A DNA stretch of 64,000 nucleotides from Adiantum capillus-veneris. Taxonomy: Eukaryota; Streptophyta; Polypodiopsida; Polypodiales; Pteridaceae. The position numbers and the translations under genes were made by a program. Location of the stretch: the NCBI GenBank assembly GCA_014529385.2, contig CM043945.1, positions 153,203,741 through 153,267,740 of the forward strand, read 5' to 3'. Positions 31,994 through 42,089 of the stretch are shown here, piece by piece. The notes below the pieces were generated by a model that searched no databases, was not told where the DNA came from, and saw only the letters and a list, made by a program, of their open reading frames with translations. Each line of letters starts with the position of its first letter. Positions within the stretch are counted from its first letter, which is position 1.

Positions 31994-32336
31994 TCACAAA
32001 TCTCATCTCCAATCCAAGCAAAACTCTACACAAAATCTCAGCACAAAGCTAAGACAAGTTGCTTCCCAAAAGATCTGTTTACCTGAAGAAAATCTGTCAA
32101 AAAGCACACCCTCTTGATCTAAACGCCTCCGAAAAGTAACTTCTGCTACGTTGCTTAGAACAAAATTCTGAGGGATCGAACGACTTCGAAAGGGGGGTAA
32201 AACCTCGAGTCGCCTGTTCAGAATACTCTCAGAACGTCGAGGATGCTCCCACGAGCAAATTTTCCGAAAACTGCCTGAAAATTGCGATTGCGCGTGCGGA
32301 CGCGAAAACGCAAGTAGAGGCTCTAGAAATCGCCTT

Positions 32337-32348
32337 GCTCTGATACCA
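32337..32348 (-). other. Primer-binding site of Copia-1 (initiator-Met tRNA)
   Basis: Minus strand TGGTATCAGAGC, the standard plant copia primer site complementary to initiator-Met tRNA, two bases inside the 5' LTR. Confidence 0.95.
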
Positions 32349-32350
32349 AT

Positions 32351-32627
32351 TGTTGAAGATAATGAAACAGAAAACAGAAGGAAGACAGTAACTCAAAGTA
32401 GGAAGAAGATGGAGAAGGAGAAGACACAGAGCTTGTGTACGAGATCTCTGTAGTCTATCTCTCTGTATTATAATAATTGTGTATACAAACTCAGAGCTAC
32501 AAAGCTTATATGAAACCCTAAGAGATAAGGTGTCCTTTCACACCAGATGTCAAGGGGGAAAAACCCAGCGGGAGAAAAGTGCCCTTGGTGAAGCGCGTAT
32601 ACACACTAACACTACTACATGTCTACA
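32351..32627 (-). repeat. 5' LTR of Copia-1
   Basis: 277 bp, direct copy of 27,530-27,806, next to the primer site on the inside and the CTTAC duplication on the outside. Confidence 0.95.
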
Positions 32628-34370
32628 CTTACTTTCATCTTCTTGTTGTTTAAGCACCTCTTCTTTTGTAATTGTTTCTTTCTCTGTTGTTGTTGTCGTC
32701 TCTCCTTTTGTTGTGGCTCGTTCTTTCTCTGATTTGCTGGTAGAAGGAAAGGTAACATGTGGTTGCATTTTACCTTTCTTTCTTGGATTCTTAGGACAAT
32801 GTAAAATCATATGTGTGATTGCACACTCATTACAATATACATTTATCATGATATCATGGTGTGGACAATCCTTAATCAAGTGATCACTACTACCACATCT
32901 GTCACATGGACGTATTGGTTGTTGTGGCAATACTTGATATTGACCTTGAAGTGGCCTCTGATCTACCACATTTCTTTCTATTTGAAGCTCATGACTCACA
33001 CATGCATTTCTAGCAGCTATGGGACTTTCACTTAAGAACACTTGTTCCGCTACAGGATGATATCTAGGCGGTTGAGTCATAACATGCTCAAACCCTGGTG
33101 GAGTCTTAGGTCTATACTCAAGACAATGTTGCGGCGGTTGGTCCCCTCCACATGTCATGCACCTTCGTCGTTGAGGAATTCTATAGGCTGGTACTCTGTC
33201 AGAGTGGTTGATGCGTTGCATCACATTCTCTATGATTTGCTTGTCAACATTTACTTGGTTTTGTCCTAGATTCCCTCTTTGATCCTCAAGATTAGCGGTT
33301 TTCTTTTTCTCACTCGCATCATTCATCTTCTTCTGACCATCTTCATAGAATTCAAAATTGTCAACTAGGTCAACCGCCACTTTGGTCACTTCTTCCAAGG
33401 TTTGGTATCTTTTCACGTGTAGGTCCTTTTGGAGATTCTCATTCCTAAGCCCTCTGATGAAGCATAGGATCTGACGTTCTGTCGTGGGTAACTCTTGGGT
33501 AGGACATCTAGCAACATATTGCTTGAAACGCAGTATTGCATGTCGCAATGTTTCTGTTTCGCCTTGTTTAAATTCCTGAATCTTAGGAAGGGTGTTATGT
33601 TTTATGCCCCTCTTGGTGAATTCTTGAACAAATTCATCCAACATTTTCTCAATGGTTGTGAACTCTCTTCGGTTCAATAGTTCAAACCATGCTTGTGCAT
33701 TGTCCTCGAATGTAAGTCCAAAACCCTCATACTGCGTGTGGAAGTCCTCTACTCGTTCTGCTCGTAGGACTTGCTTGAAAGCCGAGACATGGGCGTATGG
33801 GTCTCCTATGCCATTGTACTTTCTATTTACCCATTTTCTCAGCTGAGATGGTCTTATACTTTGGGGTGCAAAGTATGGAACCATACTCCTCTCTGGTATC
33901 GTTTCATCTCTCGTTATCGCTCTAGGAGGAAATCCAGGCGGTGGTCCCCTCTTTGGAATTCTCTTAGAAGTTCCTGTGTTTGGTGGGTGTATCTGAGCTC
34001 CTTCATTGACCAAATATCCATTCATCTCTAATTTGGTTCGCGGATTTGTTCTTTCTACAGCTCTATATTCTCGTCCATACTTGTCAAAAAATAAAGATGT
34101 GCATTGTCGATCGACCTCGTATGTATAGACATATAAGAGCTTGTACTCTGTCAGCTCTTTTGGGTAAGGCTCTAAGCAACTGTAAAGGTTGAATTGATCT
34201 CCATTAATATACCTATATAGTCCTTCACTTTCATGGTTGTACGTCCAAACTCTCTCCACAAAATTTCTCTTTATGTACTGTAGGTTTGGAAGATCTATTC
34301 TGGGCGGGTGCTCATCTATCCCTGCAATCCATGTGCTTGTATAAGCTGAGTCTGAGTCTTATGTAGACAT
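32628..34370 (-). pseudogene. Element B gag polyprotein
   Basis: Open from 34,259 to the Copia-1 insertion (544 codons). The likely start is the ATG at 34,370, which gives similarity to the gag of element D from its first residues, but its fourth codon is TAA. The Retrotrans_gag region has 'RKWVNRKYNGIGDPYAHVSAF', 'VEDFHTQYEGFGLTFEDNAQ', 'EFVQEFTKRGIKHNTLPKIQ', 'ILRFKQYVARCPTQELP' and 'CFIRGLRNENLQKDL'. Three knuckles follow: CMTCGGDQPPQHC, CDRCGSSDHLIKDC and CNECAITHMILHC. The tail is Glu/Thr/Lys-rich. It forms the element particle. An unrelated C-terminal tail in this frame comes from the Copia-1 LTR. Confidence 0.85.
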
Positions 34371-34479
34371 GACTTCTAGGCTTAACAGCTCTACCTTGCT
34401 GTAGTAATACCTCTCTCAGTGTGTTCAAGTTTTTTGGTTAGGGACAATCCAAAACTATGTCCAAAACCGTGAGCGTTTT

Positions 34480-37100
34480 CTCACAATTCTCTCAAATTGT
34501 CGGTTTTAGACACCCCTGACTTCCAGATGCATTTTGAGGCCTTAAACAACGTTTTTTTCAAAACCGACCAAAATGTATGCCATTGGCAACCATTTTGGTC
34601 ATGTTACTTTAAGATCTGTAGTGCTGCTCTCAAGCTACGTTTTGATAAAAAAAGTTTTGGAATCAGAGTCCGTATGTGAAAGTTATGACCAAAACAGTGA
34701 GATGTAATTTGGAAAGTTGCTCTATCTGATGTTTTTGCAAGTGGTCAGTTTGAGCCCAAAATTGGTGTGTGCACTTCTTAGGCAATGATAAACCCAGTGG
34801 TATAGTTGGTTTCAAAAAATTTCTCAAAATTTTTTCCTCAGTTGTCTATCGCGATAAACTCACCAAGTACCCCTTGCAGATGTCCAAATGCACTCAAACT
34901 TTGTGTACAAGGTATAATGGGCCTTCTGAACCCAAATATGAAGTCAGATTTGAATTTTTATTTTTCTACAGTGAATTTTTGAGTCTATCGCGATAGACTC
35001 ACCAGAGTGTTACTGGGATACAGTTTTTCAACTGTTTTCACATATTTGAGTTCCCCCTTCTCTTGAGATACTACTCACCAAGTTTCAACCAATTTGGAAT
35101 ACTTTTCCTTTTTAACTTGCATCAAAAAACAGTCTCTTTTCTGATCTTGTGAAGTAATCCACTTAGATGCACTTCCAATGCTCCAAATTTACTCAAATTT
35201 TAACCATAGGCTCACAACAACATGTAGAACAAGGCCCTAAGGTCAATTTTCAAAAATTTCTATTTTTGTGAAAAAACCCTAGTCTATCGCGATAGACTCA
35301 ACAGATTCTTCAATTTTGAAAATTTTCCAGATTTCTCTTTACCACTGTGTTCCCTATGCTCTGTACACCTTGCTCACCAATTTTCACTTGTTTTAGACTT
35401 TTTCTTAGGTCTCTAACTCCAACTCTAGAATTCTGAGTCTATCTGACCACTAGAAAATAGAGTGGTGATGACTTCCCAATGTCCAAAATCCACCAAATTT
35501 TGTGTGCAACCTCCTGAGAGGCTAAACAAGCTATGCTCCAGAGGGTTTTGAAAAATTCAGTTTCTTTGGCCCTGCTTTGAGTCTATCGCGATAGACTCAG
35601 CAAGTACCCCTTTTACAGGTCAAACTTGAACTTTGAATATACCATTGTGTTCCAACACCTCTCGTTAGTCCTCCTACCAATTTTCAAGTGGTTTGGACTT
35701 TTACTTTGTCAGTTAGACGAGATCTGGTGTTTTCTACAAGCTGAATCCTCTCAAATGGTCTTAGACCCACTTTCTGATGTCCAAATGACTTTAAAATTTT
35801 TATGTGTCTTTGATAGCACTTTTCCAAGCTATGCCACAGAGGTTTTTGAAAAATTCAGTTTCTATCACTGGGTTCTTAGTCTATCGCGATAGACTAATCA
35901 AGTATGCTAAAATGACATTTTTTTAAAATTTTCTCTTCACAGATGTGTTCCCTACCCTCTATAGATCATGTATACCAAGTTTCACAAGGTTTGGAAATTT
36001 GGTCAAGTCCCTTTACCCAATTTGTCTCTGAAGTCTGACTCAAAACACTAGACAAGTGCTTTGGTGGTCTTCTTGATGTCCAATTTCAAATTTGAAATGA
36101 TGGTTAAGGTCTAGGTGAGGAGTGGATTCAAGCTATCTAGTCACAATTTCCAAAAACTGTCCCACTCAAAATGTCATGAGTCTATCGCGATAGACTAGGA
36201 AGATTGTGCAGGAAAAGTCAACTCAAAATTGTGACTTCACTTTTAGATTCCCCTTACTCTCTTGTGTCTATCCCTCAAATTTCATGCAATTTGGACACTT
36301 GGTTTGTATTTTGGGCCATTTTTAGTGTTTTTGTTAGAACCTAAATCTCTATCTGGGCTTTAGATTCACTTCTAGTGATCCAAATACCTTGAAATTTGGT
36401 GTGTATGCTATGTAGGCTCTGATTAAGCTATCCCTAGGAAGGATTTGCAAAATAAGGTCCATAGCTAAATATCCCCAACCTATCGCGATAGGCTCATAAA
36501 GTTTCCCAGTTATGGTCTTTTTACAAAGTTCTCTTCACAACTAGTTTCCTTATCCTCTGTATAGTGAATACACAAAGTTGTGCAATGTTTGGACTATTGG
36601 TCAAGGTCTTTTTACCACTGTGTCTCTGAACTTAGACTCTAAACACCAGACTTGAGGTTTAGTGGTCAAGCAGGTGTCCAAGTACACTCAATTTTTGGGA
36701 GCAGCCTTGTATTGATGTGTTTTACCTGTGGCATGAGGGGTTTTGCCTGTTTGTGAGTCTATCTCCAATTCATCAGTCTATCGTGATAGACTAGGTAGAG
36801 AGCCACTAGAAAGTTTTTTTTTTTCTGTTTTTGGACAGTTTGGTTCCCAATGCCCTTAGAAACCTATCCCCAAAGTTTCATTCAATTTGAACTTCTTTTC
36901 CTTTGGATTCAAGCATTTCACATTTCACTTCCTTACACTCAAAAAAAGCAAATTCCCACTTAGATGCACAAGCACTGATGCAAATGCTTTGAAATTTCAC
37001 ATACAAGCTCTAGAGCATATGCAAAACAAGGTCTTGAGGTCAAGCTTTCTGCTTTTTGAAAATTGTAGATTTATTTTCAGATTTTAGTTTTTTGGTTTTT
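34480..37100 (-). repeat. Element B leader: about 299-bp diverged repeats with ATCGCGAT-centred palindromes
   Basis: Eight palindromes related to GAGTCTATCGCGATAGACTC are centred at 34,851.5, 34,990.5, 35,289.5, 35,588.5, 35,886.5, 36,187.5, 36,485.5 and 36,783.5. After the first interval of 139 bp the spacing is 299, 299, 298, 301, 298 and 298. Two copies are perfect over 20 bp. Sequence between them is loosely repeated ('gtgttccctatgctct', 'gatgtccaaatg', 'tttcaagtggtttgga'), which points to an old tandem repeat in which the palindrome has been conserved best. The array lies wholly between primer site and gag. No coding signal. Confidence 0.9.
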
Positions 37101-37680
37101 TTAGAGTTTTTTTTTTGTTTTTTGTTTATTATACCAAATCTGTGTTTTCCCCCTACCTTAAGGTCTCCAATGCAAAAAACAAGCACTCAAATCGGCTTTC
37201 AAACGACCATTTTAGAGCACTTTTAATCAACACAATTCCGTCTTTTGTGTTTTCAAACACATTTTCATGTCAAAATTGCTCTAGATCAACATCAGATGTC
37301 CTACACTACCTAAAGTCCTACTTTGGATGGTTGAATGGTTGTTTTTGCTTTCTGGCAAGCAAACAGCCTCCTACTTACCTTTTGCGTTTTTCTTTGCGTT
37401 TTTTTTTTCTCTTTCAAGTTCTTCACAACCATAAGTCACAACCAAACACACAAACCATAAAACCTAATCTAAACACATAACAAAATAATATAACCATACC
37501 TCAACCTCATGGTGGACCACCTCGGCGAGACGCAGGCTCCCTGACTATCCCTCAGTCAAGAGATCCACTCTCTGACTTCCCACTAAGAAGGCAAATGGTG
37601 ACAACACTCTAAAAAACTCTAGAGAAACACTATACTATCAAACATGAGTGATGCGGTCTACGCTAAATTAGGCGCTTCAT
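37101..37680 (-). other. Element B leader, part next to the primer site
   Basis: T-rich and non-coding on the + strand, with 'cggcgagacgcaggc' and 'ctccctgactatccctcag' near 37,530. No palindrome of the array type was seen here. Confidence 0.5.
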
Positions 37681-37697
37681 CCCCAACAGCGGCGCCA
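37681..37697 (-). other. Primer-binding site of element B (tRNA-Asp type)
   Basis: Minus strand TGGCGCCGCTGTTGGGG, one base after the LTR end (...CTAACA). It resembles the complement of the plant tRNA-Asp 3' end, a frequent primer of Ty3/gypsy elements. It fixes the transcription direction of B as minus and identifies the right LTR as the 5' one. Confidence 0.8.
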
Positions 37698-37698
37698 A

Positions 37699-38757
37699 TG
37701 TTAGCGAGTACGCCGCGATGGACGATGGAGCACAGCGAGAACACAGACCAACAAACTGTCAATTCGAGGACGTAGGTGACCCGACTAGGGCATGGAGGCA
37801 ATCTCTGGGTTGTCAACCCTGAGCTAGACACAAACAACACTCTACAGTCACTAATCCTACCACAACACTACCATAAAGCAAAGAAACAGATAACACATCC
37901 TACGAAACACTACAAGCTCGAAACAGTCTCAAATCATATCAGAATGACTTGAAATCAGAGGGTAAGACTCACAAGGACATATCCTATATGGCCAAACACC
38001 TAAACCCTGAAAACCATAACTGTAAGACCTCTAATCGCTGTCACGATAGACTCAAAACAGCAATTTCCAAAGTGTCCGAAACTGATCTACAAAGACATCA
38101 ACACGAAGAGCTTCTCGCCCTGATTCTAACGACTACTCAATCATTTAGAATGGATATCGTTTGAGGTACTTATGACCAAATATAGCTCGTAGCAGGTGGG
38201 CTCGCGATGTGTTCCTCGACTTGCATTGCTTGAGTCGATGCGGAGAGCTCCTCGATGCTAACACGCTCCTACTCTCATATCTGCAATGTGATTAGTGTGC
38301 GCGATGGTGTGTGTGCGTGAAGCTCACTACTGTGTGCTGCAGAACCCACGACTGTATATTAATTGAGATAACGTAATGTGTCCTTTACAAAGCCTTAGGC
38401 TTCAGCTTATATACAAAGCCTTCAAACCTAATGTCCAACCAAATGACCTGAATTGTCCCTAGGCTTGTACAGAGCTTAATTACAAGAAACTGAGTTGGCT
38501 TTACTCATGATACAAGCATCTGCGGCCAAAATACAAGTACCGATTTAAAATATGAGGTTCCCGTAAACATTACAAAAGTGACCGTAATGGCTCAAAATAA
38601 TAATAACGGGATATTCGATGACGTCCATGAACTCGTATCTTTATGTTGCAGCATCCATCTTCATCTTCCTTACTTCATCACCATCTTCATGTGGAATCTT
38701 TACAGAATCTTTGAGGAATCTTTATGGAAACGTTGTTGAAAGGGCGTCCTTTCAACA
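37699..38757 (-). repeat. 5' (right) LTR of element B (1,059 bp)
   Basis: Minus strand from TGTTGAAAGG to CTAACA, with a promoter-like TTGTATATAAGC near 38,400. The distal 931 bp recur in inverted orientation at 21,327-22,257. Both outer ends carry the same 24-bp hairpin. The LTR also contains a degenerate half of the leader palindrome (cacgatagactc near 38,042). Confidence 0.85.
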
Positions 38758-38762
38758 GTGTT

Positions 38763-39612
38763 ATAATCAATATCACACACAAGCGTACTAGTGAAGCCTG
38801 AAGGGAATAAACCTCAATCTACTCAAACATGAGCAAGCAAATACAACGGTGAATCAAATATGTGATCAGTCCATCCCAAAAGTAGAGATATCGACCCAAA
38901 GATTCACTTTCCCAAAAGTAGAGATATCGACCCAAAGATTCACTTTCCTACCTCCTTTCATGAATCAGTCTAGTCCAAAAAAGAACTAGTGACCCATGAT
39001 TGGATCTCTAATCGAAATAGCAAGCAAATACAGCGGCGATGAATCAAACATGTGATCAGTCCATCCCAAAAGTAGAGATATCGACCCAAAGATTCATCTT
39101 TCTATCTCCTTTCATGAATCGGTCCAGTCCAAAAAAAAACTAATGACCCATGATTGGAGCTCTAATCAGAATAGCAAGCCAATACAGTGGTGAATCAAAC
39201 ATGTGATCAGTCCATCCCAAAAGTAGAGATATCGACCCAAAGATTCACCTTTAACCTCCTTTCATGAATCAGTCCAGTCCAAAAAAGAACTAATGACCCA
39301 TGATTGGAGCTCTAATCGGAATAGCAAGCAAATACAGTGGTGAATCAAACATGTGATCAGTCCATCCCAAAAGTAGAGATATCGACCCAAATATTTATCT
39401 TTCTATCTCTTTTCAAGAATCAGTTCAGTCCAAAAAAGAACTAATGACCCATGATAGAAGTTCTAATCAATATAGCAAATATAATGGTGAACCAAACATG
39501 AGATCAGTCCATCCCAAATGAGAGATACTAACCCAAAGATTCACCTTTCTACCTCCTTTCAAGAATCAGTTCAGTCCAAAAAAGAACTAATGATCCATGA
39601 TCAGAGTTACAT
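38763..39612. repeat. About 150-bp satellite array, five units
   Basis: 'gatcagtccatcccaaa' recurs with the preceding TG at 38,861, 39,051, 39,202, 39,352 and 39,499, an interval of 147-151 bp after a first interval of 190. The longer first unit contains a 38-bp partial duplication ('cccaaaagtagagatatcg' twice). The array starts directly at the right end of element B, so B inserted at or near its edge. Confidence 0.9.
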
Positions 39613-40028
39613 TAAGTTTTAATTTTTTTTTAAGACTATTCATTTTTTACTTTTAGTTTTTCTTCTAAATTTTTAAGGATGACCAAATTTAGAGGAAGAG
39701 GTGATGTGATGTGATGTCTATAAAAGGGTTATATACAGCCGCCAAATATAGAGGGAGTACACGACGGGCCCGACGGGATTCTTGCTTGTCCCGCCGGGTT
39801 TCATATTAAGCCCGCCCGGCCTGCCGGGATTGTTGGTTGTCCGACCGGTTCTATGTTTTCTACCGGTTCTCGTAGGTCATGACATTAGATATGTTATTAA
39901 CATGAAAAAAATAGTGATAATAACAAAAATAATTAACATTTAACAAAATGCGTCATCGCGTAATTAAAATCCCCGGTTGCGATGGATTGCCTACATTAAT
40001 AACTTTAAAAGTCTTTAGTTTAAGAACA
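39613..40028. other. Non-coding, TATA-like box and GC-rich cluster
   Basis: TATAAAAGG at 39,719-39,727 is followed by a GC-rich patch (39,753-39,870) with repeated 'cccgccggg', 'cctgccggga' and 'gaccggtt' words. It may be a relic LTR promoter feeding the pol fragment downstream, but no boundaries are visible. Confidence 0.35.
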
Positions 40029-40318
40029 TTGCAGGTAAAGAAAATACAATAGCAGATATGCTGTCAATGGCAAGGTATGAAGAGGAATCACGGATGATTG
40101 ATGAAGGTGATGATGTCGGCACAAAGTTCTATTCCATCTCTCATGTCCAAGGTAACTATGTATTCATGTCTAGCCCACTTGAATTGTTCTTAAAGGAGCT
40201 TAATGAAGGTGATTGGATTCTTATTGGAAGCTACTTGAGTACTCAAACAAAACAAGATGATTGGTCTAAAAAAGAGTTCAAGAGGATACAAAGGAAAGAA
40301 TATGAGTACTTTTTGTGA
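40029..40318 (+). pseudogene. Ty3/gypsy RNase H end fragment
   Basis: The frame reads 'IAGKENTIADMLSMARYEEE', matching the 'GK(D/E)N.VADALSR' signature at the end of the RNase H domain of gypsy pol. The acidic 'QVNYVF'-type linker to integrase follows, then a stop at 40,316-40,318. Both flanks lack further pol sequence, so it is an isolated fragment. It is on the opposite strand from the gag fragment next to it. Confidence 0.65.
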
Positions 40319-40339
40319 CATATGCGCTGACTACTACTC

Positions 40340-40975
40340 TACCATCCTTCAAAAGAGATAGTTGTTGCCGTAGCATTTGTTGTGATTGAGGCTGATGTTT
40401 ACACCATGGGGTGGGATGATTCCCTCCACATGCCGCACATCTCCTCAATTGAGATTGTCATACATTCAGGTTCTTACTATAGCCTTGGTTTATTCTTCTA
40501 ATCACCTCTTTGACCACTTGATCAATGCTCAGTTCCGTAAGAGTTTGAAAATATTGCTTTGTTGTGGGTTTGCTCTTTGGAGATGAGGCACTACTAGTCA
40601 CATTTTTTCCTCGTCCGTCACCTCTCCGTAAGCCCTACAATTATCAACTAGATATAGAGCTTCTCTAGTGACTTGCTCAAACATCGTGCAACCTTTCAAA
40701 TGTAGGTCCTTTTTGAAAGTCTTATTCTTCAAGCCCTCAATGAAGAGAACTGATAATCTCTCATCTTGTGGTAACTCTCATACATGACATCTCTCTATGT
40801 ACTGTTCGAAGTGATGCAAAGCTTCCTTCACTCTCTTGTTAATTTTCAGTTTGAAAGCATAGATTTGTGACTCTGTGTTGTGCTTGATTCACTTTTTTGA
40901 GAACTCCTCTGATGGGAGCCCATGGCCATTTCCATTTATATTAGTGTGGAAAGCCAGCTTCAAGGTGAAGATGAT
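40340..40975 (-). pseudogene. Gypsy gag fragment related to element B
   Basis: On the minus strand, pieces read 'DERLSVLFIEGLKNKTFKKDLHLKGCTMFEQV' and 'ALYLVDNCRAYGE', similar to 'RQILCFIRGLRNENLQKDLHVKRYQTLEEV' of B gag. A knuckle-like 'RRCAACGGNHPTPWC' near 40,400-40,445 parallels CMTCGGDQPPQHC of B. Several frame changes. It has no boundaries or LTR. Confidence 0.65.
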
Positions 40976-42089
40976 ACAGCAGCACCACATCATTAAATGG
41001 ACGCATTCCTTCTGAGTTAGTGAGGTGGCCCAGTTTCTATAGCAACCTCATTGAGAACGGGAGACAGGAGAGATAGAGAGATAGAGAGATAAGAGAGGGG
41101 CAAGAGAGAATGGGAAAGAGGAAGGTAATGCAGAATATTTTGAGACTTCCAATACGTCACAAAAGAAGGAAAAAAAATGACAAAGAGAGCCCGCCCACCT
41201 TCCTTCATATCACTTTAATTATGGCTAGGTGTTTATTAAAGGCACCTCTAAAAATATCCCTATTGATTTTACTCCAATACTTTACCCAAGTCTCCTTAGA
41301 TTAAATAGTCGCCATTTAGAAAACACCACAAGGATATTAACACACTATCCCTAGTAATGTGTGTGTGTGTGTGTGTGTGTTTCTATTAGAAAGAGAGAGA
41401 ATTTCTTAGTGCAATAGATAGTGTTAGAGAGAGAGAGAGAGAAATAGGGTGGAAGAGAAAGCAAAATGAAGAGAAGCATGAATGTATGCATGCTTGTGTG
41501 TGAACAAGTAGAGAGAGAAAGATAGTGTATGTGTTTGTGTAGGCAAGAAGAAGAGAGAAATTAGGGTCTAGAGAGAGAAAAACGTATTGTTTTTTTGTCA
41601 AGAGCGAGGAAGGGGAAGGATTGTAGTAATAAGGGAGTCACTAGGCAAAGAAGTGTGAGGGTTTGTGTATAATGTATGAGCAAAGTGATAGTGAGAATGA
41701 GAAAGCAAACAAAATCCAACATAGATAAGTGCACAAAAGTGAAGCTATGGAGCAGCGAGATTGTGCCATGATCCAAAACAAGTTGTGAAAAGAAAATTCA
41801 AATCATGTAGCACTAGCTCCCTTTGCACTTGCCTTTCATGTAGTGGGACATAAGCATCCACTACTTTTCAAGATAGTCGGAGTTTTCACCTTTGGAAAAG
41901 CATTCTCACTATCCACACTAATGTTGCCAAAACATGTCCATAGACATCATGCTCATCTATCTTTTTCTTACCTTTCTCTTGAGTTGTGTAACGCAATCTA
42001 CCACTGCATGGGTTCTCTAATGTACTTGCACCATGTGACTCTTGTGGTCCGGATATAGTTCTAGTTACATGCTTCTCTTTCACATAATT
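40976..42089. other. Non-coding with GT/GA microsatellites and an inverted dispersed repeat
   Basis: No coding signal. A GT tract lies at 41,359-41,381. The block about 41,395-41,790 is the reverse complement of about 59,000-59,400 (for example 'gaagctatggagcagcgag' near 41,740 against 'tgctccatagcttc' near 59,040). This is a dispersed repeat whose two copies face each other 17.6 kb apart. Confidence 0.6.

Larger units (their letters stand above)
27525..32632 (-). mobile_element. Copia-1: Ty1/copia retrotransposon, nearly complete
   Basis: Flanked by CTTAC at 27,525-27,529 and 32,628-32,632, with two 277-bp LTRs in direct orientation (about 15 differences by eye, near 95% identity). On the minus strand it contains an initiator-Met primer site, gag with one zinc knuckle, protease, integrase, reverse transcriptase and RNase H in copia order, and a polypurine tract. 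It is dead: a deletion removes part of the integrase core, and stops and frame changes occur elsewhere. It is inserted in the gag of element B and is therefore younger than B. Confidence 0.95.
21322..38762 (-). mobile_element. LTR element B: 17.4-kb element with inverted terminal LTR copies
   Basis: GTGTT occurs at 21,322-21,326 and 38,758-38,762, immediately outside two 931-bp copies of the same LTR sequence that face each other in inverted orientation. Inside, on the minus strand, are a tRNA-Asp-type primer site, a 3.3-kb leader with a palindrome array, gag with three zinc knuckles, a protease, another zinc knuckle, a second protease-like domain and a series of W-I/V-P-K repeats. No reverse transcriptase, RNase H or integrase was found. 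Copia-1 is inserted at the end of gag; without it the element is about 12.3 kb. Coding frames carry several stops. It is a gypsy-like non-autonomous element or the decayed remains of one. Confidence 0.75.

Noticed and set aside
34842-36792. Regularly spaced repeats resembling a CRISPR array
   Set aside because: The spacing is about 280 bp, the units between palindromes are themselves diverged repeats, and the context is a plant retroelement leader with no cas genes.
37681-37697. tRNA gene fragment
   Set aside because: Only the 3'-end complement is present, directly after an LTR, which is what a primer-binding site looks like. No cloverleaf surrounds it.
21327-38757. DIRS-like or large DNA transposon explanation for the inverted ends
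   Set aside because: No tyrosine recombinase or DNA transposase is encoded, while a tRNA primer site, TG..CA ends and a 5-bp duplication point to LTR-type integration.
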